Source of the DNA: Myxococcota bacterium
GTDB lineage: Bacteria; Myxococcota_A; Polyangia; Fen-1088
Direction: 5' to 3'
Length of the DNA stretch: 33,212 nucleotides
NCBI GenBank assembly: GCA_025934105.1
Contig: JAICYS010000031.1
Span: 1-33,212, forward strand
Made by a program: the position numbers and the translations under genes. This document shows, one piece after another, positions 1-7,287 of this stretch (the first letter of the stretch is position 1; every line of letters begins with the position of its first letter). The notes under the pieces are model-generated. The model had not been told where the DNA came from. It made no database searches and saw only the letters and a list, made by a program, of their open reading frames with translations.

Positions 1-40
1 GCCGGCCGCCCGACCGACCGCCGCGCGGTGAGGGTCGGGA

Positions 41-1129
41 ATGGGCAGGCCGGGCGGCAATCGCAGCTTCTGCATCGAGGGTGCCCCCCCGTGGCGCCAG
101 GGGGCTCGCCGCCTTACTGATCAGCGCGTGAGACGCCCGACGGTCGATGGAATCCTCCGGCTGCTGGACCGCAGCTCGATCGTCTGGCTGGCGCGCCGCC
201 GGGAGCCGCGGGGCCGCGAACACTGGCCGCTGGCGGTCTTCGAGGCGGGACTGCTGTTCCCGCAACACGTGCGCGAGGGGCGAGCCCAGCGCAGCCTGGC
301 CCTCATCGCGGGAATGTCCAGTCTGCTGGGCGGCGCCGAGGTCGCCTACGAGCATTACCGGGGCAGCTATGGGCAGCGGATCATGTACACGCCGATCGCG
401 CTGTCGGCCCTGGCCTGCGGCGCGTCCTGGTGGGGCGTGCGCGACCGGACCGTCGCCCGGACCTTGATGCCCGCGATGTCGGCGCTGCTGATCGCCGACG
501 GCGTGGTCGGCTTCGTCTTTCACGTGCGCGGCGTGGCCCGCAAACCCGGCGGCTGGCGCATTCCCGCCGTCAACGTGACGACGGGGCCGCCGTTGTTCGC
601 CCCGTTGCTGCTGGGCATCGGCGGGTATCTGGGAATCATCGCGGCCTTCATGCGGCGCGCCGACGATCCCGGCGACCGGTCGTTTCCACGGCGATTTCGA
701 CCGCGCTGGCGCTGGTCCAACGACGTCCGCGAGGGGAAGTTCCAGAAGCACATGGCCGGCGCCACGTCGTTCGCGGCCTTGCTGAGCGGATTCGAGGCGC
801 TCTATTCGCACTACAAGAACAACTTCCGTTACAAGGTCCAGTGGACGCCCATCGTGACGGCGCCCTTGCTGGCCGCCAGCGCGCTGTGGGCGGTGAAGAG
901 CCGGCGCGCCGCGCGGACGGCGCTCCCCGCCACGGCCCTGCTGGCCGCCGCCAACGGCGCGATCGGCTTCCTGTATCACGCGCGCGGCGTGAAGCGCCGG
1001 CCCGGCGGCCTCGGCCGGCTGGGATACAACATCCTTTACGGCCCTCCCATCTTCGCGCCGCTGCTGTTCTCGGCCGCCGGGTTCCTGGGCCTCTTGGCCA
1101 GCGTCATGCGGCGGGAGAAGCGCGCATGA
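41..1129 (+). CDS. Internally duplicated multi-pass membrane protein, first gene of a GMC dehydrogenase operon
   Basis: I do not recognise a named family. The 362-residue protein consists of two homologous halves, about residues 77-206 and 229-358. They align without gaps at an offset of 152 residues. Each half begins with VREG and contains an HY pair (H105, H257), a (Y/W)TPI motif, an (F/Y)HxRGV motif (H161, H313), a GPP(L/I)FAPLL segment and an MRR end. Each half has about four hydrophobic segments, so it is probably an inner-membrane protein. The gene overlaps the next one by 4 bp (ATGA), so the three genes are probably translated together. The four conserved histidines could be haem ligands, which is inference only. 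ATG at 41 follows GAGG at a usable distance. GTG at 128 is an alternative start, because the first 29 residues look unlike the rest. Confidence 0.75.
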   Translation: MGRPGGNRSFCIEGAPPWRQGARRLTDQRVRRPTVDGILRLLDRSSIVWLARRREPRGREHWPLAVFEAGLLFPQHVREGRAQRSLALIAGMSSLLGGAEVAYEHYRGSYGQRIMYTPIALSALACGASWWGVRDRTVARTLMPAMSALLIADGVVGFVFHVRGVARKPGGWRIPAVNVTTGPPLFAPLLLGIGGYLGIIAAFMRRADDPGDRSFPRRFRPRWRWSNDVREGKFQKHMAGATSFAALLSGFEALYSHYKNNFRYKVQWTPIVTAPLLAASALWAVKSRRAARTALPATALLAAANGAIGFLYHARGVKRRPGGLGRLGYNILYGPPIFAPLLFSAAGFLGLLASVMRREKRA

Positions 1130-1908
1130 GCGGCAAAGCCCCCGGCGCGCCGGCTGACCCCCGCGCTCTGTGGCCCGTCGATCCGGAAGGGCGTCCCCTG
1201 CCGCCCAAGATCCAGCCGGGCTACTACCCCGGGTACTCGACGCTGTCCCAGCAGGAGTTCTGGGACGAGGCCACCCGGCGGCAGGTCGTGCGCCGGGTCG
1301 AGACTCTCCCCGCAATCCGATTTTTCCAGGGTGACGAGGTCACGCTGTTCGAAGCGGTGACCGCCCGCCTTCTTCCGCAGGACGATCGGGCCGAGGCACG
1401 TCGCGTCCCGATCGTGCCGTGGATCGACGAGCGGCTGTTCGAAGGAAAGGGGGACGGCTTCCGGTTCGAGGACATGCCCCCCGATCGCGAGGCCTACCGC
1501 CTGGGCCTGGCGGGCGTCGCCGCCGCAGCGCACGCGCGTCACCAGCAGCCCTTCGAGCAGCTCGCGGCGGCCGACCAGGACGACATCCTCAAACAGCTGC
1601 ACCACGGCCAGGCGCCGTCGGAGCACGAAGCCTGGCGGCGCATGCCCGCGCACAAGTTCTTCCTGCTGATGTTGCACGACGCCTGCAAGGTCTATTACGC
1701 GCACCCCTGGGCCTGGGACGAGATCGGTTTCGGCGGGCCGGCCTACCCGCGCGGCTACATGCGGCTCGAACGGGGCCAGCGCGAACCGTGGGAAGTCGAC
1801 GAGCGCCGGTACGCCTGGCGGCCGCCGCCCGGGGCCGGTTCGGCCGAGAGCGAGCGGGTCGCCGGCCAGGAGGATCTCTACGGGACCAGCCAGGGGGGCA
1901 CCCATTGA
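1126..1908 (+). CDS. Gluconate 2-dehydrogenase subunit 3-like protein
   Basis: This 260-residue protein resembles the small subunit of membrane gluconate 2-dehydrogenase-type complexes. The support is a segment near residues 65-85 with ETLFEAVTARLLPQDD-like character (EVTLFEAVTARLLPQDD) and a C-terminal motif rich in H, W and aromatic residues (FFLLMLHDACKVYYAHP, then EIGFGGPAYPRGY). In known complexes this subunit accompanies the FAD-containing GMC subunit and often carries a Tat signal. Here the N-terminus is polar and proline-rich with no twin-arginine or hydrophobic signal, so the complex may face the cytoplasm. The gene is coupled by 4-bp overlaps to the membrane protein before it (ATGA) and the oxidoreductase after it (TTGA). 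Confidence 0.8.
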   Translation: MSGKAPGAPADPRALWPVDPEGRPLPPKIQPGYYPGYSTLSQQEFWDEATRRQVVRRVETLPAIRFFQGDEVTLFEAVTARLLPQDDRAEARRVPIVPWIDERLFEGKGDGFRFEDMPPDREAYRLGLAGVAAAAHARHQQPFEQLAAADQDDILKQLHHGQAPSEHEAWRRMPAHKFFLLMLHDACKVYYAHPWAWDEIGFGGPAYPRGYMRLERGQREPWEVDERRYAWRPPPGAGSAESERVAGQEDLYGTSQGGTH

Positions 1909-3656
1909 CGACCCCGAAGTCGCCGATCGGCGGCGCGTTCGAAGCGCCGCCTCCCGGGGTGCACCGCCTGGGATCGATGCAGATCCTGGACGCGCCGATG
2001 CGCCAGTTCGACCCCGGCGAGGAGATCGATTACTGCGTGATCGGCGTCGGCGCCGCCGGTGGCGTGCTCTTGCAACGGCTCGCGCGCGCCGGGTTCCGCG
2101 CCGTCGGGCTGGAGGCCGGTCCGTTCTGGGACACCGAGCGCGACTGGGTCTCCGACGAAAAGGGCTCGCACCAGCTCTACTGGACCGAACCGCGGGTGAC
2201 CGGCGGCTCTCACCCGCTGTCGCTCGGCGAGAACAACTCGGGTCGCGGCGTCGGGGGCGGCTCGGTCCACTGGGCGGCCTTCACGCCGCGCTTGCACCCG
2301 TCGGACTTCCGGACGCAGTCGCAGGACGGCGTCGGCGTCGACTGGCCGATCGCCTACCGGCACCTCAAGCCCTACTACGAGCTTCTCGAACGCGAGATGC
2401 CGGTCTCCGGCCCGCCGCATTTCCCGTGGGGCGATCCCCACGGCTACACGTTCGGTCCCCACCCGATGGGCGGCGTCGGCGACCTCCTGATCCGCGGGTG
2501 CACGAAGCTCGGGATCCGCGTCAGCATCGGCGGGCCGGTGGCCATCCTGGCCGGCTCGCGCGGCGACCGCCCCCACTGCATCTACCGCGGCTTCTGCATC
2601 CAGGGCTGCAAGGTCGGCGCGAAGCAGTCGACCCTGATCTCGCACGTGCCGGACGCCGTCGCGCACGGCGCCGAGGTGCGCGCGCACGCGATGGCGTCGC
2701 GCATCGAGATCGACGCCGAGAACCGCGTGACGGGCGTCCGCTACTTCGACCACCAAGGGGCCGAACGGTTTCAGCGCGCCCGGGCGGTGATCGTCAGCGG
2801 CTACGCCATCGAGACCCCGCGCTTGCTGTTGAACTCGGCCTGCCCGGCCTATCCGAGCGGGCTGGCCAATTCCAGCGGCATGGTCGGGCGATGCCTCATG
2901 GCGCAGGCGGGGAACGTGGTCCTCGGGCGGTTCTCGGACCTGGTACGGATGTACAAGGCGCCCCCGGCCCACTGCATGACGGAAGAGTTCTACGAGACCG
3001 ATCCGCGCCGTGACTTCGCGCGCGGGTTCGCCATCCAGTCCGTCGCCCCGCTGCCCATCGCGTTCGCCAAGCAGCTCGTCGCCGCCAAGGGGAGCTGGGG
3101 ATGGGCGCTGCGCCGGGAGATGATGGACTACAACCACTGGGGAACCATCGCCGTTCTCGGCGAGCTGCTGCCGAATCCCGACAACCGCGTGACCCTGGCG
3201 GACGAGACCGATCACCGGGGCATCCCGGTCGCGAAGGTGACCTTCGGCCTTTACGACAACGACAAGAAGCTCATCGCGTTCGCAAAGAAGAAGGTCGAGG
3301 ACGTGATGTGGGCGGCGGGCGCCGAGGAGGTGGCGCAGGAGTCGCGGTTCGCCCACCTGGTGGGCGGCGCGCGGATGGGCGCCGACCCGCGCACGTCGGT
3401 GACCGACAAGTTCGGCCGCACTCACGACATCGACAACCTGTTCATCTGCGACGGCAGCCTTTTCCCCACGCAGGGCTCGGCGAATCCCGGCCTGACGATC
3501 CAGTCGCTGGCCGCGCGCCCGGCCGATTACCTGATCGACCAGGCGGCCGCGATTTTTCGGCGCGGCGCCGAGCGATCCCAGGACGAGGTCGCCATCCGCA
3601 CCGACCTCAGTCCGCCGGACACCTGGGGCCCCGGCGTTCCGCGGCTCGGCGGCTGA
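1905..3656 (+). CDS. GMC-family FAD-dependent oxidoreductase (gluconate dehydrogenase-type large subunit)
   Basis: This 583-residue flavoprotein probably oxidises a sugar or alcohol; the substrate is unknown. The N-terminal dinucleotide-binding fold has GVGAAGG at 47-53 and an acidic E70 (LEAG) for the FAD ribose. SLGENNSGRGVGGGSVHW at 106-123 matches the second GMC signature. A cysteine cluster C225/C231/C235 in CIYRGFCIQGCKVGAK is typical of this subgroup. The C-terminal HLVGGARMG (H484) and GSANPGLTIQSLAAR (N527) supply the expected His-Asn catalytic pair. TTG at 1905 is chosen because it overlaps the preceding stop and follows a GGGGGG stretch; ATG at 1977 is an alternative. No cytochrome c subunit is encoded nearby, which is unusual for this enzyme class. 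Confidence 0.88.
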   Translation: MTTPKSPIGGAFEAPPPGVHRLGSMQILDAPMRQFDPGEEIDYCVIGVGAAGGVLLQRLARAGFRAVGLEAGPFWDTERDWVSDEKGSHQLYWTEPRVTGGSHPLSLGENNSGRGVGGGSVHWAAFTPRLHPSDFRTQSQDGVGVDWPIAYRHLKPYYELLEREMPVSGPPHFPWGDPHGYTFGPHPMGGVGDLLIRGCTKLGIRVSIGGPVAILAGSRGDRPHCIYRGFCIQGCKVGAKQSTLISHVPDAVAHGAEVRAHAMASRIEIDAENRVTGVRYFDHQGAERFQRARAVIVSGYAIETPRLLLNSACPAYPSGLANSSGMVGRCLMAQAGNVVLGRFSDLVRMYKAPPAHCMTEEFYETDPRRDFARGFAIQSVAPLPIAFAKQLVAAKGSWGWALRREMMDYNHWGTIAVLGELLPNPDNRVTLADETDHRGIPVAKVTFGLYDNDKKLIAFAKKKVEDVMWAAGAEEVAQESRFAHLVGGARMGADPRTSVTDKFGRTHDIDNLFICDGSLFPTQGSANPGLTIQSLAARPADYLIDQAAAIFRRGAERSQDEVAIRTDLSPPDTWGPGVPRLGG

Positions 3657-3729
3657 CGCCGGGGCGACGGTGGTCGGGGAATTGTTCCGCGTGCGCCGGC
3701 GAGGCCCGCCCGTCGCTTCGGCCGCGACG

Positions 3730-4338
3730 TCAGCGGCTGGTCTTGTGCGGGGACGGCGCGGGCGCCGAGCTGAGGGCGTCGTCCTCGACCAGAAGGTTTT
3801 GGGCGATGCGCTGGTGCTCGCGAAGGTGTGGTTCGACTTCGCCCAGGATGGCTTCGAGGCCGGGGTCGGTGACCTCGGTGCGGGCGTGGCCGACAATTTC
3901 GATGGCCTTCTGGTGGTCCTGCACCATGAGCTCGGCGAATTCGCGGTCGAACGAGGCGCCGCCCAGGTTCTGCAGGTTGTCCAGCTCGTGGCGGGCCTGG
4001 TCCAGCTGGCTGCCGATCCCGATCGGCGGCGCCGCGTTCAGGTCGATGCCGTGCGCGCTCGCGTACTGCTTCAAGTGCTGGTCGGCCGCCGCGTGGTCGT
4101 GCTGCAAGGTCGCGCCGTATCGCCTCATCGCCTCGGTCCTGCCGCGGCGCTGCGCCATCTTGCCCGCCTCGAGCTCCATCTGGTTCACTCGGTGCAACGT
4201 GCCGACCAGCTGCGCGGGCGTGAAGGCCGGCGGCCCGCCCGCGGCCACTGCCGAGCTGCCCCGGACGCCACCCAGCCCCAGCACGGCCGCCGCCGCGATG
4301 CCGATCGTGATTCCCCGCCGCGCGTTCGTCATCGTCAT
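3730..4338 (-). CDS. DUF4142 family exported protein
   Basis: This 202-residue protein has an N-terminal signal peptide (a hydrophobic stretch ending near SSAVAAGG). It is followed by a helical, histidine-rich region matching the DUF4142 family, a ferritin-like four-helix fold. Diagnostic segments are QHDHAAADQHLKQYA, FAELMVQDHQKAIE and EPHLREHQRIAQNLL. The biochemical role of the family is not established; members are periplasmic and common in soil bacteria with many BON-domain genes. ATG at 4338 is chosen because GGAGG lies 9 bases upstream; an in-frame TTG at 4362 lies upstream of that site and is less likely. The gene converges on the GMC oxidoreductase and diverges from the membrane protein at 4614. 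Confidence 0.85.
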   Translation of the reverse strand: MTMTNARRGITIGIAAAAVLGLGGVRGSSAVAAGGPPAFTPAQLVGTLHRVNQMELEAGKMAQRRGRTEAMRRYGATLQHDHAAADQHLKQYASAHGIDLNAAPPIGIGSQLDQARHELDNLQNLGGASFDREFAELMVQDHQKAIEIVGHARTEVTDPGLEAILGEVEPHLREHQRIAQNLLVEDDALSSAPAPSPHKTSR

Positions 4339-4613
4339 CGTTCTTATCCTCCGATGGTCCAAACTGCGGCCGGCGTCATCAGCGGCTATCCGGTCACGAG
4401 CGGGGTCGCGGGCGACGGGCGGTCGTTCGGCGCATCATCCGGGCTCGAGCGGATGGCGCCGCTCAGCGGTTCGGACACACGATCCACGCCGACCGAGCCG
4501 TGGACGACAGAGGCCGAGGCGCCACCAAGAACGATCCCGTCCTGCCGGCGTGGCTCCGTCGAGCAGGCGCGGTTCTTGCTCGGAGTTCCAGAGCCCGGCA
4601 GAGGAGGCTCTCG

Positions 4614-5705
4614 ATGCCAGACAGATCCGTGAGCTGGAAGCGGGCGTTGCTCGCGCTGGTCTTGCAGGCGATCGCCGCGATCGGCTGTGGCGGCCCGGGC
4701 ACCGTCCAGTTCGACCGCGACCGGTGTTACGTCGACGGCCGCCCGGCCACGCTCACGCAGGTCGAAGAGCGCGAGGCGCTGGTCCAGCACCGGATCGCCG
4801 TCCGCCAACCCTGGTTGATCGTGATCACGGTGGTGGTCGTGATGCTGGCCGGGATCGGATACGTCGAGAAGCTGGTGGTGTTGTTGTCGGCCAGCCGGGA
4901 CAGCAAGGGAGTGGGCGAGCAGCTGCGGGCGGCGGCCGAGCGCTATCGCACGCACCGCGCCCGCTACTTCGCCATGGTCGGCGGCTCTGTCGCGCTGCTG
5001 GTGACCGCCGGAATCCTGTACATCTGGGTGGACGCCGACAAGCGCGCGAACGAAAGGACGCTGGCGTCGCTGCAGTTTTGCCACCTGGCGTTGCGCACCA
5101 GCGAAGAGACGACGGCGCTCGACGAACAGCGGCAGAACTTGGCGTCGATCCACGAAACGGCCGGTCAGATCCGGCAGATCATCGACAAGCTGCCGCCGGC
5201 CGAGCAGGTGAAGGCGCACGAGATCATCGGGCACATGGACGACGCCGTCGGCCGCGAGCGGCGCCTCATCACCGAGGGGCTGGAACGGTCGCAAGACACG
5301 GCCGACGCCATCCGCGACGGGACGCTTTCAATCGAAAAAAGCCTGTCGGGCGTGCAGACCGCGCTGGGCGCGCTGAAAGACGTTCCGCCCGGCGTGAAAG
5401 CGCTGGCCGACACGCTGCAAAAGGCGGAGCAGCGCGGGACGGCGCTGGAGGGCCAGGTGACGGAGCTGGCGGCCGGCGTCCAGGCGTTGCAGCACACGGT
5501 GGACGGCCTCGCCAGTCGGCCGCCGCCCGCGTGCCCGGCTTGCGTCTGCAACCAGCGGCCCGCCGTCGCCGTCGCCGACGTGGCCGGCGCGGCTGGAGAG
5601 CGGCCGCCGAGAGTGCGCAAAGAGCATGACGTCCCCCCGGCAACGCCGTCCGCGTCCCCGGAAACGGCCGAGCCGACGGCCGCGAAGCACCCGGCCGCGG
5701 ACTGA
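4614..5705 (+). CDS. Coiled-coil membrane protein with lipobox-like N-terminus and Cys/Pro tail
   Basis: I do not recognise this 363-residue protein as a named family. The first 25 residues look like a lipoprotein signal (LVLQAIAAIGC, C25). Two clear membrane segments follow, at about 68-91 and 119-139. Residues about 165-305 form a long, charged, helical region (QRQNLASIHETAGQIRQII and similar), probably a coiled coil. The tail is proline-rich and has a small cysteine cluster (PPPACPACVC). The architecture resembles sensor or scaffold proteins of the inner membrane, but no signalling domain is visible. The start is well supported: GAGGAGG lies 6 bases upstream of the ATG. It diverges from the DUF4142 gene and converges on the small lipoprotein at 5742. 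Confidence 0.75.
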   Translation: MPDRSVSWKRALLALVLQAIAAIGCGGPGTVQFDRDRCYVDGRPATLTQVEEREALVQHRIAVRQPWLIVITVVVVMLAGIGYVEKLVVLLSASRDSKGVGEQLRAAAERYRTHRARYFAMVGGSVALLVTAGILYIWVDADKRANERTLASLQFCHLALRTSEETTALDEQRQNLASIHETAGQIRQIIDKLPPAEQVKAHEIIGHMDDAVGRERRLITEGLERSQDTADAIRDGTLSIEKSLSGVQTALGALKDVPPGVKALADTLQKAEQRGTALEGQVTELAAGVQALQHTVDGLASRPPPACPACVCNQRPAVAVADVAGAAGERPPRVRKEHDVPPATPSASPETAEPTAAKHPAAD

Positions 5706-5741
5706 ACGCGCGCGCCGGGTGGCGGGGGGCTTTGGCGCTGG

Positions 5742-6035
5742 TCAGGACTTGTGGGCGTGCTTCGACTTCGCGCTCTTCGCGTTGGCCGGATTGGGCGTGG
5801 ATTTCGGCTCCGCGGTCTTGGCGGCGAGGGCGCCGGTGGCGGGCGCGCTCTTGGCCGCGGCCAGCTGGGTCTTCGTGGTGTTGAGCTGCTCCTGCAGCGT
5901 GAGGACCTTCGCCTTGAGGTCGTCGCGCTCCTTGGTCACGCTGTTCAACGTCGATTGCGTGTTCGCCAATTCCTGCTTCGAGCCGTCACAGCTCGCCAGG
6001 AACAGGACCGCCCCCAAACACATCATCGCTCGCAT
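5742..6035 (-). CDS. Small coiled-coil lipoprotein
   Basis: This 97-residue protein begins with a lipoprotein signal peptide ending in the lipobox LFLASC. It continues with a heptad-like helical segment (LNSVTKERDDLKAKVLTLQEQL) that probably forms a coiled coil. It ends in a low-complexity tail rich in Ala, Lys, Pro and Ser, with KHAHKS at the C-terminus. The plan is reminiscent of Lpp-type or peptidoglycan-contacting lipoproteins, but no specific family is recognised. ATG at 6035 is chosen because AGGAGAG lies just upstream and the signal peptide begins there. Its 5' end overlaps the 3' end of the gene at 5986-6225 by 50 bases in another frame. Confidence 0.75.
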   Translation of the reverse strand: MRAMMCLGAVLFLASCDGSKQELANTQSTLNSVTKERDDLKAKVLTLQEQLNTTKTQLAAAKSAPATGALAAKTAEPKSTPNPANAKSAKSKHAHKS

Positions 6036-6225
6036 CGGGTCTCTCCTTTGGTTGAAGGGTCGCCACCCGCCCATCCGGCACCTCCTTGTCGGGATTCTCC
6101 CTGTCAGGTGCCGGCCGACGCGTGCGCCGCAACGGACGATCGAATGGTTTGTCCGACCACGCCTGGATGAGAAGCCAGGACAGCACGCCCATCACGGCGG
6201 TCCATTCGATCGCGCGCCAGATCAT
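5986..6225 (-). CDS. Small single-pass membrane protein (hypothetical)
   Basis: This 79-residue reading frame has an N-terminal membrane segment (IEWTAVMGVLSWLLIQAW, about residues 6-23). A basic stretch (PLRRTRRP) and a polar, acidic C-terminal half follow. The ATG is preceded by AAGGTGG at a plausible distance, which is the main support besides the membrane segment. It shares strand with the VKOR-like gene upstream and overlaps the start of the lipoprotein gene by 50 bases out of frame, which is longer than usual. No family is recognised. It could instead be non-coding upstream sequence of the lipoprotein gene. Confidence 0.42.
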   Translation of the reverse strand: MIWRAIEWTAVMGVLSWLLIQAWSDKPFDRPLRRTRRPAPDRENPDKEVPDGRVATLQPKERPDASDDVFGGGPVPGEL

Positions 6226-6395
6226 CGGTCGGCCACCTTTCAAGAACACCGCGCGCAGCGACCTCAGCAAACGCCGTTCCACGCGGCCCCCGTCGAGCGC
6301 GCGGGTCGGCTGGCGGCGCCCGTAAGAAAATGCGTCGGCCGTCGAGCGCGGCGACCGGATTGTGGTCGCCTCGGCGAGCGCGCGCCGGCCGTCGA

Positions 6396-6926
6396 TCAGA
6401 CGGTCCGGCGCCGCCTGGTGGTTCGAGACGACGCCTCCACGATGCGGACCAACGTCGCGCGAAAGCCGGGAGCGAAGGTCGAATACGCGAGTGGAAGGAT
6501 GGCCCACGAGACGAGCGCCGACACCAGGCAGAACGAGCAGAACGCGCGTACGTAGAACGCCTGGATGGCGACCAACCCCGCGCCAGCGACGGCCATCCCC
6601 ACCACGATCGCGCCGTAGACGGTCCGCGACCAGGGCCGCCCCTGGCCGCGGCGCTCGGCGACCGCCAGCCAGATCGCCAGCGCACATTCGAAGAGGTACG
6701 CGGCCGCGCCCAGCAACGCATCCGGCACGGGGAGGGCGCGGCTGAGCCGCGAATGAAGCACGGCCTCGGTGGACGCCCCGCCGAAGAGGGGATCCCACAC
6801 GCGCAGCATCCCCAGTTGGTCGGCGGCGAGATAGCCGGCGACGACGGCGCCGGCGAAGGCGAGCGCCGCGGCCAGCAGCACCCGTGCCGACCAGCGTCCC
6901 GTTCGCCGGGTTGGATCTTCGCCCAT
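6396..6926 (-). CDS. VKOR-like integral membrane protein with CxxC motif
   Basis: This 176-residue protein resembles bacterial vitamin K epoxide reductase homologues, which use a quinone to reoxidise periplasmic thiol oxidases. It has about four membrane segments (18-38, 68-90, 103-127, 129-150). The active-site pair is C130-S-F-C133 (FCSFCLVSALVSW) at the start of the last helix, as in the family. The loop segment that normally holds a second cysteine pair before VLxSRxA reads GGASTEAVLHSRLSRAL, with no cysteine. It may therefore have lost electron shuttling to a thioredoxin-like partner or use a different one. No DsbA-like domain is fused or adjacent. I see no strong ribosome-binding site; the start is the first ATG of the frame. 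Confidence 0.75.
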   Translation of the reverse strand: MGEDPTRRTGRWSARVLLAAALAFAGAVVAGYLAADQLGMLRVWDPLFGGASTEAVLHSRLSRALPVPDALLGAAAYLFECALAIWLAVAERRGQGRPWSRTVYGAIVVGMAVAGAGLVAIQAFYVRAFCSFCLVSALVSWAILPLAYSTFAPGFRATLVRIVEASSRTTRRRRTV

Positions 6927-7287
6927 CTATTCAGGGTGCGGATGACCGCCGGCCAGTCAGCATCGGGTTCGCCACCGGGACGGCGGGCCGCGCCGGGTGG
7001 CGGCGCCGTCGTCCGCCGTCGTCCCTTCATGTTCCAACCGAACTGTCGGGCTGCGCGTGGATGGCGCGGCCCCCACCCGAGCCTTAGCTTCGCAGCGCGA
7101 AACGTCGCGGACGGTTGGGGAGTTCCTTTGAACAGACCTACCGCGACATGCTGGAGAGCTGGATCCCCCACCGGGGGTGAACGGGGCGAGGCCGCTCTGG
7201 TCCCGATCCCGTGCCGCGCGGAAGCGCGCCGCCGCGGGCCGGGCCGCGGCGGGTCCATGCGTCGCGACGGGCGCCTCTTGGCGCCGA
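6927..7287. other. 361-bp gap without a supported gene
   Basis: This lies between the five-BON lipoprotein gene and the VKOR-like gene, both on the minus strand. I see no frame with codon bias or a recognisable domain. A short GGCGCC / TCTT / GGCGCC hairpin lies at its right end, just after the BON stop codon. CCCC-CACC-GGGG forms a second small inverted repeat near 7165-7176. Confidence 0.5.
7270..7285 (-). terminator. Possible stem-loop after the five-BON gene
   Basis: GGCGCC (7270-7275), a 4-base loop and GGCGCC (7280-7285) form a perfect 6-bp stem starting 2 bases beyond the BON-gene stop codon. There is no U-tract on the minus strand, so a standard intrinsic terminator is not demonstrated. 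In such GC-rich DNA the stem could be chance. Confidence 0.25.

Noticed and set aside
3646-3740. Inverted pair around GGCTGACG (about 3651) and CGTCAGC (about 3729) between convergent genes.
   Set aside because: The shared core is only about 8 bases, contains the two stop codons, and the spacer is about 70 bp; chance is the simpler explanation.
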